Notes: generated by a model not told the origin, from the sequence alone. A DNA stretch of 62,995 nucleotides from Saccoglossus kowalevskii (GCF_000003605.2 NW_003105107.1:208288-271282), one strand, 5' to 3'; positions 34,840 through 46,925 are shown, numbered from the stretch's first letter. Numbers and translations: made by a program.

Positions 34840-35372
34840 CCCGGGGGGGTGGGGGGGGTGATACATAGCTGAGTAGGGAGGTTCCCCCTGAGTGCTCAAA
34901 AGTGTGACCATTTTTATACCTGGATGGTGGCAAAATCTATATCCATATTTATACCAAAGTACCATTTCTGTCATCACTGTTTGTTCCAAATGAACTTATC
35001 ACATCTGGACATTCTCCAAAAATCTTTTCCAAAAGACTCACGCCGGCGTCTGCCATTACTAACTATGTACGCATGCGCGATCTCAGGCTCCACCGAGGAA
35101 TGTGCGCCCTCTTCTATTCCGTGTTAAATATCCGTTTAAATGTTGAATGCCTTGTTTAATTTCCGGGTTGATGAATGTATGGATCTGAGGCCGGGATCTG
35201 AGGTGGAGATATTCGCTCATATACGGACCCATAAGTATACCAAATCGGGAAAATATTAACGCTATTTATACCTATCTTGACCAGAAATAAGACCAATACG
35301 TATACCTAAAATCCAAAAAACTAGACCCATTTCAGGGGCACTCCCCATTAGGCAAGTTATATGTACCCGGGG
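34840..35372. mobile_element. Transposon insertion in P450 intron 1 (533 bp)
   Basis: The exact 8-mer GGAGCATG lies on both sides (34832-34839 and 35373-35380), as expected of an 8-bp target duplication. The element begins CCCGGGGGGGT and ends ACCCGGGG; the ends are loosely inverted (GATACATAGCTGAGT versus complement of ACTTGCC-side sequence). Very G/C-rich tips contrast with the AT-rich intron. No transposase. Family unknown. Confidence 0.6.
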
Positions 35373-35380
35373 GGAGCATG

Positions 35381-37283
35381 TTTGGCAAGATTGAAGAGAG
35401 AACCTTTGCTTGAGCCATTAGAAAAATCTGAGCAATCATGTACTCTGGGTATAAGTGTGATCCCCTGATCATCACTGGATACAAGTTGTAACGACAGACG
35501 CTGTTTAGCAACTTTATCAACTGCTTCAAGTCGATTTGCTCGTTTGAAGACCATTTTTGTAAATGTGACATCATTTATCTAATCACTAATACCCACTCAG
35601 ACTGTTATCGGGTGAAATGAAATGTACTAAATGATTATATATAATGGGTGCATGCGCACATACAAAGGTTCTATTTATTCTGATGCGTATAAAGTGAATG
35701 GTAAATACGATATTTTCATTTCACTCTTGGTGGCCTTTATAACAACCTACACACTAACATTTCTGTAATTTATTTACCAAGGGGAGAAATACAATATATG
35801 TAGTACAATTTATTGATGTAGTTTTCAATATTTATATTCAGTATTCCATCCAATGATAGCTTTTGTATGCAAATTAAAAAAAAAATATTTTATTTTTACA
35901 AATGCCCAAATAGTTTGGAATCATCTGATTTGATATTATTGCCTAGTTCTGCTGAATCAGGGAGGGGAGCAGTTAATTACAGGTTGCTAAAAAGGCGAAG
36001 GCCTTGTTTCAATGACACTGGAAAGTCAGTTAATACTACTGTTGTTGTAACAGGTGCTGCTGAAAAGGATGAAATTAACTTGCAAATGGTGGACCAGGAG
36101 CCCACAATGAACGAGAATGACTTGTGCAGAAGAGAATTTTTATTCAGGTCAATCGGAAGATGATAAGTGCAGACAAAATCTTGTAATTGAAAGCATAATT
36201 TCATTTTCAGTCAATTGTTGACTGAAAAACTCAAAATTAAAATGTTATTTCATTACAGATTAATTGTAAACTGAAAAAAGAAGTTTGATGAAACATGTTA
36301 TCTGTTTACATTACAACTCCTTGCTTAACAATATTATGCTTTTTTATGTAATTTTTGTTCACAACTGCCCTACATGATATAGAATGCAAACCTCCTTGAC
36401 CACTCACTGCAAAGTACTTTTACCCTATTGTATCCCTCAGAGCACAGCAAGCTAGACAATGACCCAATAACAAGGTGGTAAAAATTGTTGAAATACAATA
36501 CTTTTTATGACGATCTGATCAAAAAGTATAATATAATGGAATCAAATGTTTTATTTTTTGTGGGAAGAACAATTATTGAATACATATCCTAATTTCTTCC
36601 AAACATCTCAAAGGTTACCCCTTCTAACAAATTCTTGAAAAATCATTTTTAATTTGATAAGTTGTCAATTAAGATTCATTCACAAAATGTTCCCAATGTA
36701 ACCTGGTTCATTCCTTCCAACTTATAATCTAATAATCTTGTGTTTCAAATTAATCACTCTTGAAAAGTGCATGAAAATTTGTTTTCAATTTGTTGAGTTT
36801 GAGTTGAAAAAATTTCCAAAATTGCAGCTTTCATGTCAACCGGGTGTGGATCTCCCTGAACCTATTTTTGATTATATGAATGTATTTAACCCCTTCTGAC
36901 AATTGAATTACGAATTACCATTATTTTACGAAATATTAATACAAAAAATACTCCCTAGCAGATTTGATGAGAATCCATCCGTAATGTTTTTGAGTATAAA
37001 TGCTAAGTCATTCACAAAATTAATGTTTCGAATCTTTACCAAAATTAAACCATCTCTAACAAGAAAAACAACAATGAATTGTTTGGTACATGTATGAAGC
37101 AAACCTTTCAGACATATTAAACGTACTTGGATGCATCATTTTATGTATATAAAGAGATTATAACCACCTACTGCACACATTTTTTAAACATGTGCTCCTA
37201 ACTTGAAACAAAATTAGAAATCAGACAACTGTTGTACAAAAGTAACGTAGTACATTAACATATCAATGTTTCAATCAACCAAC
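35381..37283. other. Remainder of P450 intron 1, no recognised feature
   Basis: AT-rich intronic DNA. A plus-strand frame at 35867-36163 (with VNYRLLKRRRPCFNDTGKS) looks slightly protein-like but has no family resemblance or splice support. Confidence 0.45.
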
Positions 37284-37626
37284 CTTTCTGATTTGTTGCT
37301 CTGCTGATTATCCACTGCTTCGGACGGTCTGCAACTTTTGTTGATGTATGCAGAAACGCGTCTCTTATCGCATCGTAGCTATTGAGTACAACCACTAACT
37401 GTACCCCAAGCTTTACACTGAATACGTCACCGTAAGTTTGACTCCATTTGTGGAACTTCAAATGTGTGTGTTCACAACATTGCAGCACTAACCCAATCAA
37501 AGGCCATCCTTGTGGACCAGGTGGTAGATTATATCGACGATGGACAACCACTTTGTACACAAAATACAAGCATGATGCTAGTAGAATCAAAGTTTGCACC
37601 AATGACAATAAGAATGCAACAGCCAT
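37284..37626 (-). CDS. Cytochrome P450, exon 1 with membrane anchor and hinge
   Basis: The ATG at 37626-37624 is the first in frame; the frame upstream has no other ATG. The product starts MAVAFLLSLVQTLILLASCL, an uncleaved signal anchor for the ER membrane, followed by basic residues (VHRR) and the proline hinge LPPGPQGWPLIG. It then covers helices A-B (FHKWSQTYGDVFSVKLG) and ends ATNQK-G at the donor G|GTTGGT (37283), phase 1. Joined with exons 2 and 3 the gene codes for 482 residues, the usual size for microsomal CYP1/2-type enzymes. The PPGPxGWP hinge, phase-1 introns and motif set suggest the CYP2 clan; subfamily and substrate are unknown. The neighbour upstream is a TIR element starting 267 bp away. 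Confidence 0.92.
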
Positions 37627-37685
37627 GATATACTCGCATTTGTCGTGCCAGGAAGTATACTGTAAATGGAACAAATTGTGTATAA

Positions 37686-37692
37686 CTATATA
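37686..37692 (-). promoter_or_regulatory. Candidate TATA box of the complete P450
   Basis: TATATAG on the minus strand, about 60 bases upstream of the ATG, would place transcription start some 30 bases before the start codon. No other promoter evidence. Confidence 0.3.
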
Positions 37693-37892
37693 GGACTACA
37701 GATTTGACAAACAGGTTCCACATGCGACTCACATCACACAAGTCACAGCATTGATTTATGTATGTTGAGCTACAAAGGAGGGGGATAGCTAGAAACTTCA
37801 AACTTCGCAAATATCTAACCCACATGACAGAAACAAAAGTCACAACATATATGTATGTATGTACGTATACTAGGGAAAGTCACTGTCTTTAA

Positions 37893-39264
37893 AGGGCCAT
37901 TAGCGGCTATTTTAAGCTTTTTTTTCATAATTTAAATTAATCTACAATTTACTGAACACGAAGTCAAAAATAGTGCAAATTTACCATGTGCCAGCGAAAA
38001 ATAAAAAATCATCATACTCGACCAAACAATGGCTGACTCAAGTGCGTATTTCAAGGTAAGTATAAACCATCTTATTTCGTTGCGTTTCCCTGCACAACTT
38101 TTATTGTAGTTGAATTTCCCAGACTTTTTCTCTTGCAATGTTGTTCTCAGTCGACCTTTTGCCTGTTTTTTGTCAATCCCGATCACACTGTATGGCGATC
38201 GTGTTTGTCTACCATTCTCTAAGACGGACGTATACGTATACGATCCAAAGTGTACAATTGCATTTCTCAGCGATTTATCACGAAATAAATGTGTAGGCAA
38301 AAGCTACCAGTAGTTGTTATTATTAAATGCATTGGAATGAAAGTCGTAGCAGTAGCTGACGATCGCGATGGAGAGGGGTGAAGACATGGATTTGTATATA
38401 AATTTGAAGCACAGTCCCAGGGGATATAAATTGTGTATGCCATTACACTGTTTAACATACTTGGATGAATTATAAATTATGATACTTTAGTATTAGTACC
38501 CCATGGTTTAGTACATACATTTTGTGAACAGGAAGTTTACTTGATTATGTAATAAATTATGTACTTTACGTGAAGGTCATGGTTACTATTTTGCATAAAT
38601 TACATTGTCTGCCAAATCTACTATTCAGGCCCAAATCCTTCCAATCGTAGCTGTAGTACATGCAACACTGTTAGATAAGGGTAACCTCAACCAAAGAGAC
38701 TCTTCACAAAATTAAATTTTGAAGCCCTACACCTAACAATGCTAATACTGTAAAATACTTTATTTTAGACGTAATTAATTTTCGCTAAAAAATATATTCT
38801 GGTTTTTTTGTATGGAGTTTATTTTCACTGATAATATTGGAGGGAAAAATATTTTCAGTGAAAATAAAAGTGGTTTACAGTATTGTCTCAAGCAATCATT
38901 AAATTTTGTTGTGCTAATAGTCAGATGCTGTAAAGAGTTACTACTGTATTTTCTACAGGCATCAAACAGTGCTCTAGACACCACAAATTAAAGTGAGCCA
39001 GTTCCACATAGAAGGGGCGTGACGGTAGAGGTTGTGTCCGGGGACAAGGTACTCAACGAAAAGGTGGACATGGTAGAGGGCAAGGCTTAACTGTCAGAAA
39101 TGACATTTTTGCATGTCTGTCGTCGTTTTTGTTTGGCACAATCACTCACACTTCGACGACCTCACTGCCTACAACAAGTATGGTCCGCCATTTTTTTATA
39201 GGAGTATACTGCGCATGCTTTCGGGTATACTCCGTTTTACGGGGAAAACGCCGCTAATGGTCCT
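37893..39264. mobile_element. TIR element upstream of the P450 (about 1.4 kb)
   Basis: The left end AGGGCCATTAGCGGC (from 37893/94) is matched in inverted form by GCCGCTAATGGTCCT (ending 39264), 14 of 15 positions. A TTAA overlaps the left end (37889-37892), but the right flank is poly-T, so no duplication is confirmed. Inside, ATGGCTGACTCAAGTGCGTA with a perfect donor CAAG|GTAAGT (38030-38060) and a later acceptor TTCTACAG (38960 region) leading to a short open frame look like gene remnants. A Gly/Arg-rich frame follows near 39010-39090. No transposase domain was recognised. Confidence 0.4.
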
Positions 39265-40312
39265 TTTTTCAATATATGTGTTAATGTCGATGTGACTTGG
39301 GTCGTGTATGTACAAATAAAAGCTGGCATAAGTACTCCATAAAAATATATGCACAATTTGTTGTCAAAAATGAGAAACCACAAATACAGCTGAACATGTT
39401 ATCTACAAATATCACAATAACCCTCTAACATATGGTGGTATCCGAGCCACGGAATTACAAGGAAATCGGCAATGTGACTAATACATTCCTCTAAATGGGT
39501 TAAATAGCTGACTTACATGTGAATCTGTATATTGAAAATGCCTCTTCTTTATTGGTGTAGTAGGATGAGATATGAAGTATTCGACTAAATAATTCCCTAT
39601 ATTTCTATAGCATATACCAGTAGAAAACAGAAAATGCTGGTATTCCTGGGTCACAGATTAACACATCTGCCCGATACAATGCACTAGGCAAATATTTAAG
39701 TAGCATAATTTTTTTTGGTCAAATTCTTGGTACATTTTAAAAATCCATGTCAATTCATATATTTAATGTCTAAATCGAAGGTGTAAAAAATATAAAGATA
39801 ACCCTTCCTTGACGCACACTTCTCGAACTTGGGATTTTGGGGAAAAAAACAATGCAATTCTTGTTGGAAAGAGTTATTCTTTGTTAAATTAAAAGGGATT
39901 TTAGATTCAGGGTAATTTAATTTAGACACTAATTTTAACCATTGTGTGAAATAAAAAAAAATATTGTATTGTAAACTCACTTATGTCTACATGCATGTGT
40001 TAGATTCATAAAGAAATAAAGAAAAAAAATGTCTAATGCTTTGATATATGAAATGAGGGAAAGTATCTTGCAGACTTTCCCTGGGTAGTAAATGTTTTTA
40101 AGACTTATGCAACTGGGGAAAAAGTTTCTATCAAACTGACAACCTAAAAATGTCAACATTGACTTTTTATGCACAAAATGATAATGTGTTCACCAATGAT
40201 GCATATATGCTGTGATATTTGACATCAATTGTAAGCGAATAGTACTTTTAGAAAACAGGGCCCCTTGATGTGTGAATGAAAAGCACACGTTTAGATACTT
40301 TGCAACAACTTT
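39265..40312. other. No recognised feature
   Basis: AT-rich spacer. Confidence 0.5.
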
Positions 40313-40410
40313 GCATATGTTTATATATGCATATGTTTTGCATATGTTTTGCATATACAACTTTGCATATGTTTTTATGCATATGCATATATATTTTGCA
40401 TATGTTTATT
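40313..40410. repeat. GCATATGTTT-type simple repeat
   Basis: Seven or so imperfect repeats of GCATATGTTT(T). Each contains the palindrome CATATG, so the whole tract can form small hairpins. Confidence 0.8.
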
Positions 40411-40553
40411 TTTAGTCTGCAGAATTTGGGATACATGCATCCTGTCGACCCCAGTGACATACCGGTATGTCTGTTGCATGGTGAATGTGAAATACCTTTG
40501 AACGCGCTGAACCCATTGTTCTTGGCCGTTAAAATAAATGTGACATCATTGAC

Positions 40554-41107
40554 TAGACTGGCGCAGTCGGGCGATTAATTTGTTTTTGTAGTTTAAATAA
40601 ACTAAAAAATTGGAAATGGAAGTGTTAGCGCGAAATCACCCCGACTGGTTTATTCTGCAGGAAATCCATTGCTATTAAATGTTCATGAGTGCACATATTA
40701 TAATGAGGTGGGCGCGGAAATACGTGCATAATGAGGTCAACATGGTAAAGGTCACACTGCAGACCCAACATGGCGGCACGTTGAAATTCGAGTTTGTCGT
40801 AGTCGTCGTTTCTAAATCATCACAATGTGTAAAAAAGTAACTCGTACTAGTCGTAGAATAAAAAAAAAATCGGCTGCTACAATCAGCCGACGTCTTCTCG
40901 GTCAGAGGTCAGTTGAAGAGACGTTGTGATTGGCTTAGATGATTGTCAATTAGAACACTCATTAACATAATTACCCGTTGAAAAATCGACGGGTTCCTGC
41001 AGTGTCGATAGAGGGCCATGCAGAATAAACCAGTCGTGACTGGGTGACTGGTTTTTATTTTATTTAAACTACAAAAACAAATTAATCGCCCCGACTGTGC
41101 CAGTCTA
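40554..41107. mobile_element. Non-autonomous hAT-like element, copy 2 (554 bp)
   Basis: Nearly perfect inverted termini of about 48 bp: TAGACTGGCGCAGTCGGGCG at the left, and the complement TAGACTGGCACAGTCGGGGC at the right. ATCATTGAC is repeated exactly on both sides (40545-40553, 41108-41116). The inner part echoes copy 1 (GCATAATGAGGTCAACAT versus GCACAATGAGGTAACAT). No ORF of note. Confidence 0.85.
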
Positions 41108-41729
41108 ATCATTGACATGAGTCTCCTATTTTAAATTGGTAGAGCTTGGATAAAATCTGGTTTATTCCACTGCCATATTTGGCATCATCTATACAGTGTC
41201 CACTATTTCGAGATGAAATGTATTCAACAAAATTATTGGTTATTGTTTTCATGTCCATAATTCAGTTGTAGTATTGAATTTTAGAAAGAGGTTTAGTCAG
41301 AAAGGTGAACTTAAATAATTTTCATATAGTAGATAATTTGGGTGTTTACAGTGAATATACGTGTATGCCTGGCATACTGTACAATTCAGTAATACCTTGT
41401 GCGCACAGAACAAATAAATTTATATTTTGATAGTGATTTAATCTTTCTTTGTTGATCCTTATCATTTCCAAGCGTTGGGAGGTAACATGTGTTCCTTCCT
41501 AACATTGGACCGTGACAGTTACTGGTATATTTCCTTCCTTGTACTGCCTCAGATGTGGTAATATACTTCCAACAAACGACCCCAATCCCTTGACACGCTG
41601 AAGGGAGAAGACTAATATGATAAGCAAGATACTAGACACGTGTATTATTAGACCTGTATTGAAAATAATCTCCTAGCTCCTGAATACAAAGTAGCCCCCC
41701 CCCCCGTATTTTACGTAACCGTTGGTCAA

Positions 41730-43048
41730 TAGACTGGCACAGTCTAAGCGATTTATTTCTTTTTAAATTTAAAATTAAATAACAAAAAATAGTGAAATAG
41801 AGGTGTTAACGCGAAATCACCCAGACTGGACGTTTTTGCCGCGTCCTCTGTGGTGAAAGCAGGAACTAGTGTGTTTTCATACTAGTTTTTATGTTAATGA
41901 GCAGAATGACAGGCAAGAACGTTATCCAATCAGAGTAATTTGACCTTTAAACTATATCTAGTTAACCTTTGTACCTGAAGACAGGGAGTTGGACAAACTT
42001 ACAAATTTTAATAAATTATTAAATAAAAAAGTGTTATATAACTTTTCTTTTACCCCCCCCCCCTCCTGGTATCGATTTCAAGTAATCACTGATCTTTGTT
42101 TATACCACTCTTTCCTTTATCACAATCTTTGTTACGCGCTATGTTATATGCAAATTTTAACGCGCGATGTAGACACACCCTATTATAGTAAAATATCCCA
42201 AGGGTTGAAACGCGCCAGGACTGTGGCATGAGCACAACCGTAAAGCGGGTGGGCATTTAATTTATTCATGAGATGCATTAATAAACAAGAAATGCTGCGC
42301 GCGAAATTTAAATCCGGCGAGTGTAATTTCCGACGCGACGCAACTTCAATGAATCAGTGACTCTTCTGTAAAATGGTTTCTACTTGATAATACATATAAT
42401 TTTCTACGGTAGTCTAAATAAAAGCGTCGCGTCGTAACATAAGATTATCCAGGATAACATTTAACCTTTAAAAACCCGATATGATTCATGGGAAAATTGT
42501 TTACTTCTGATCATGTGACACAACTATATACGAGTCATTCTTTACGGTTGTGCTCCTGTCATGTCGCTCGATCGCAATGAGTTTTAATTTGACAAATATT
42601 CAAGTGCAAATGCAATTGTGTCACTTTCTAATGCCATCCATGTCATTACAGATGCCGCATATGTAAAGAAAACGAACTTTGAAAGGTTCGAATTCGTGAT
42701 TTCATGCCACAGTCCTGGCGCGTTTCAACCCTTGGGATATTTTACTATAATATAGGGTGTGTCTACATCGCGCGTTAAAATTTGCATATAACATTAGCGC
42801 GTAACAACGATTGTGGTAAAGGAAAGAGTGGTATAAACAAAGATCAGTGATTACTTGAAATCGATACCAGGTAGGGGGGTAAAGAAAAGTTATGTGATGT
42901 CACTGCATATCATGAATAAATAATAGCAACAGATTCGCTGCAAATAAGACCAGTCTGTAGTGGTTTTGCGTTCACCCCACCTTTCGCAAAAGTATTTCTT
43001 TTTTCTTTTTTTTAACTGAAAAAAAATCACCACAGCTGGGCCAGTCTA
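41730..43048. mobile_element. Non-autonomous hAT-like element, copy 3, interrupted
   Basis: Reverse-oriented relative of 17064-17700: its left block (41730-41982) matches 17431-17700 and its right block (42893-43048) matches 17064-17222. The ends are TAGACTGGCACAGTC and GGGCCAGTCTA. Flanking 8-mers TTGGTCAA and CTGGTGAA agree at six of eight positions. The centre is occupied by the foldback at 42038-42893, absent from copy 1. Confidence 0.75.
42038..42893. mobile_element. 856-bp foldback element nested in hAT copy 3
   Basis: Two arms of about 190 bp are inverted copies: for instance GGTATCGATTTCAAGTAATC (left) is the complement of GATTACTTGAAATCGATACC (right), and AAACGCGCCAGGACTGTGGC is answered by GCCACAGTCCTGGCGCGTTT. 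Inner complementary pairs (GAGCACAACCGTAAAG with CTTTACGGTTGTGCTC, CGACGCGACGC with GCGTCGCGTCG) extend the palindrome. The arms are CpG-rich. No ORF. Confidence 0.85.
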
Positions 43049-43489
43049 CTGGTGAACTAAGACACTCCATGTAATTTTATATAAAGATACTAATGAAACT
43101 ACTGAAGATTAAAAAAAAACTGAAAGAAAGTTTCCTCTACAGGGTAATGTTATATAGCTTCGTAAACACCTAGAATGAAATGTTCACATGCTGTTGATTG
43201 ATAACTATGTATACGTATATTCAGATTCAGATACTTTTACTCGCAATTTCCCATAATACGTATAGCTTGCATTGAATACCTAACTCTCCATAAAACACGA
43301 TACAAATCGAGATTTATTTGAATGTTCAGCAAAGAAAGTGTTATTATTAACATCTATATTGTCTGTTGCCAAAGAGGGCTCTAAAATACTTTGACGTCAT
43401 CTTTTTAGCTCCGCCGTCGACTTTGTCCGTTGTCTTTGTACGACTTTGAATGATTGTCCGTAGTCTGTGTCAACTTTTTACTTTTTCGA

Positions 43490-43830
43490 CTTCTTCTTGG
43501 AAACTACGAGTCTGAATGCTTTGATACTTGGTGTATATGTACCTTGGGTAGAACTCTCTTAGATTTGTTCATTTAATGATGATATCTTCAATTCTCTAAT
43601 TTTGGTAAATATTTTTGTCATTTTTGGTAAAAAGTGATATTTTCGTCCGATTGCTTTGATATTACATATATAGGTACTACATGTAGACCTCTCTCAGATT
43701 TGTTCATTTCGTGAGGATATCTTTAATTCTCTAGTTTTGTTGAATATTTTTGGTAAAAAGTGATATTTTCGAATTCTTGTTGAAAACTGCAAGTCCGATT
43801 GCTTTGATACTATACATATTGTTCATTTAA
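43490..43830. repeat. Tandem repeat, period about 135-148 bp
   Basis: A bit over two units. GAATGCTTTGATAC / GATTGCTTTGATAT / GATTGCTTTGATAC recur at 43514, 43649 and 43797, with TCTCAGATTTGTTCATTT and GGTAAAAAGTGATATTTTCG in each unit. Confidence 0.75.
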
Positions 43831-44668
43831 TTGAAATGTGTAATGCTAACAGCGGGGCTATCTCAGCCGACAGGCTGCTTGTTTTGAGATATGGTATAAA
43901 TTAAGACATTATTCATCAAGCTATCTGACAAACCAAAACTAATTGAAAACGACGATACAATAGTAGTCAAAATAGTGGCTGGCAGAAGCAAAATGTTGAA
44001 ATGCCATGAGATATCTGTTCTTACTATGTCTTTAATTTCTGATGACCAGACTTCTATTTTAAGATTTACAACCAAATAATGTGATCACCATTTCGTCAGA
44101 CAACAGAATTGTGCTAAATTTGAGATTCCTAACACTTTTTAACAACTCTTACTGTCTTAGCATAGAATTCTTTATGTCTAAGGCTGCATGCAAATAACTA
44201 TCACCATCACGTTTGACCTAAAATGTATTAACCCTAGATTGAACTGGAATAAAATTAAATACCCGACATAATTAATGCACTAATTGTGAATACACTAAGA
44301 GAAAGGTCCTCGGGGATAGTGGCCACGAGGCGATCATTATCGCAATCAGCAATAATACACCATATACTCACAATTTTCTTCATTTCTTCAAAGCCTGTTT
44401 AATTTCATCAATTTGCGTATTTACAATGAATGGTAAAGAAGCTTATTCAAATCGTGAACAGTTGTAAAGATCGCACCTATCTGGATATTTGGCACAACAT
44501 ATTTTCTTTCCTCAGACAATGGAAAAGTTCGACATCTTTTCTGATGAGTTTCAAAATTATTCTATAATTAATTAAACTCACTAATGAATTCACTAGAACG
44601 ACAATGAACAATAACTGAAGCTAATCTGCACTAACTAGTCTTATGATCAGTAACAACTTTTTTCCAGG
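43831..44668. other. No recognised feature
   Basis: AT-rich spacer. Confidence 0.5.
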
Positions 44669-46400
44669 TTAAGTCAAAGTTAAATATGCTGATGGTGGTG
44701 TGTGACTATCAGTGAAGTATTCGGGCAGAAGCTGGTGTACGAGTGTTGAAAAGACTTGACACTTCTTCTTCCATGTTGTACCGTCATCAAATTGATAGAA
44801 TGAATTTCCAATTGTCTTGATGATACGATATGATTTGGAAAGAACTGGTTTTAGCTTATTACCACAAATTGGACGTTTCACTCTAACCAAATCTCCAACA
44901 TTGAAGATAGAAGGTTTTGCGTGTGGAGTAGCTCTATAGTATTGTAGTATTAATAAGTTGTGTTGGTTGGTTTTTAGACAATCCTTCAAGACTTGATTCA
45001 GTCTTTCCACAGCACTGTGTGGGTTGTATTGTTTTGTGGTTGTGTTTGGTGGCAAGAGATTTTATGCAGGTTTCAAACCCAAAAGAAAATTGGGGTTGTT
45101 GTCGGTAGTAATGGTTTCTAGAAGACACCAGTGAATAAAACAACTCTTCTGGAATCTATACAATTGCTGTCAATGTGAGTGACCAATACCCAATAAGTTG
45201 AGCTATTAAAACTTCACTGAATATATCGATTTGGATTGACTGCCATGGTTTAGTTCTTGACTGTAGTTGTGGTTGAATTGGTGTTGTTGACTTGCCACTC
45301 ATAGCAAAAAAACTTTCCAATCTGCTTGTCCATTACTGATCACAATACAGTATCAAAGGTGCGTTGTTTCATTCAAACCATACCAAGGTTTCCTTTGTGT
45401 GCCATTCATGGTACATGTCCCTGGAAACTTTCAAGTATAATTGTACGTGACCCATGAGCAACCGAGGACACAGTCTACTTTATACCTTGAGCTGTGATGA
45501 AGCATGCTTTGGCTACCTCTTTTTGTATGTATTCTGCAACTTACTGAAGTACAGGATCTTTTTGCATTCACATTTCAATTCACAGGATGTACCAAGATTT
45601 ATTAATCTTGATCTGCCTGTGCAGTTTGCTGAGATGCATTTTCTGGTACCAGTCAGATTAGCATATTACTTGGCATTTGTTGAAATAAGAAATCTGCCCA
45701 TGAATGAATTCGAAGAGGTCCGTGTCCATAACCAGATGTTGCGAGTAGGGTGTCTGTGTGTAGCGTATATTTCCTTCCATATAGTAAGATACGCCAGTGT
45801 TCAGAAGTATACATACAAGTTAGTGAGTGCCTCACGCTCACTGGTTGAATATTTTCGGTCTGTTGAGGACAAAGTTCTTGAAGCAAATGCGACTAGTTTC
45901 TCCACGCTATTGACTATTTGTGATAACACAGCTCTTATCACATACTCGGGTACATTGTAGTGTTGAATGTTTCTGCATCAGGATCAAAGTGAACGAGGAT
46001 TGGATGTGGAGAAATCTAAAGTTTTTTATATGCATTGTATTGATCAAGGGACCATTCCCAGGGTTTATGCATAAACATTTTCAAACAATGGCTTAGTAGT
46101 GTCAGCGCAATGTGGAACAAACTTCAAATACAAATTTGTAGTACCGAAGAATGACTCACATTGGTTGGCTCATGGAGATTGATTGATAAGTATTTCAATG
46201 TTCTATTGTACAGGTAAAAAACACCTGCAACTGAACTGCATGACAACCTCGATCTCTTTCCTGGAAAATTGACATTACTTTTAATGCAGAGGTAAGTTGT
46301 TCACTGTCAGCTTTGTCAGGACATCCTCTCGTCGTTTTTCATGCTCCACCATGGACATCATCGATCAGATCGACAATCTTGTCACAGGAGAACAGACGAC
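44669..46400 (-). pseudogene. Ty3/gypsy pol remnant (RT end, RNase H, integrase)
   Basis: Read leftward. Near 46350-46260, REDVLTKL and a KCQF-like block from the RT thumb side. Near 46170, EPTNVS, where the RT-to-RNase H linker is expected. Then VEKLVAFASRTLSS and YSTSEREALT (45930-45830) and, in another frame, YGRKYTLHTD and GYGHGPLRIHSWAD (45800-45680), the gypsy RNase H. Near 45110, ITTDNNPNF from the integrase core, then HSAVERLNQVLKDCL, and the integrase C-terminus FNVGDLVRVKRP to the end of the ORF at 44669. The order is that of a gypsy pol. Many stops and frame changes and the missing zinc finger/protease mean it is dead. No LTRs were identified around it. Confidence 0.75.
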
Positions 46401-46789
46401 AGAATGAATGACGAATTTGCATGATAACGTACTTTTCAATTTAATTTATTCATAATTCGCTATTTGTTATATAAATCAGCTTTTATTGACATCGATAATG
46501 TATCAAGATTAGTAATTTCACTGCTCACCATTACAAGATTTTAGTCTGAGATGTACTACTCCCATCCATGGGACTGACTTCTGACAATATTCTTCGTCAG
46601 ATGTGTACCTGTGTTTTGCGTTACGACTTTCAACTACTCTTCTGCTGACTGGAGAGTCTATTTAGCCAGTGAAGTCAACCACTCTACTGCCAGCAAAGTC
46701 CAATAGCCTGCATGGACAATTACCAAACCAGCAGCTAACACAACTACCCAACTACCACAAAGGACAACCATTCTACCACTTGCAAATTA

Positions 46790-46925
46790 CCGGGCCTTGT
46801 TGCTGTCTCGACATTTCTCTACATTCAAAGTGAAGTTCTGCTCTAGCTTTGTCATGATATCCTCTAGTCATGTGTCATGCTCGGCCATGTCTCCACCACG
46901 TATTACGAAAACATTGTCCTCTGCA
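46790..46925 (-). pseudogene. Second gypsy-like RT scrap
   Basis: Minus strand reads DNVFVIRGGDMAEHDT, a stop, then LEDIMTKLEQNFTLNVEKC, the same RT region as at 46350-46260 (the 'D.iLV...eH...L..VL.rL.....l..KC' block). Apparently a second partial copy or internal duplication. Confidence 0.45.

Noticed and set aside
34795-34989. Minus-strand ORF through the poly-G region
   Set aside because: Proline/glycine-rich translation of homopolymer tips of an inserted element.
35867-36163. 98-codon ORF in P450 intron 1 as a nested gene
   Set aside because: It starts in a poly-A run, has no family resemblance and no splice or promoter support.
40313-40410. CRISPR-like array
   Set aside because: Repeats are simple 10-mers without spacers, and the DNA is from an animal.
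45454-45960. 168-codon plus-strand ORF as a gene
   Set aside because: It is antisense to the gypsy RNase H remnant, whose motifs are clear on the minus strand.
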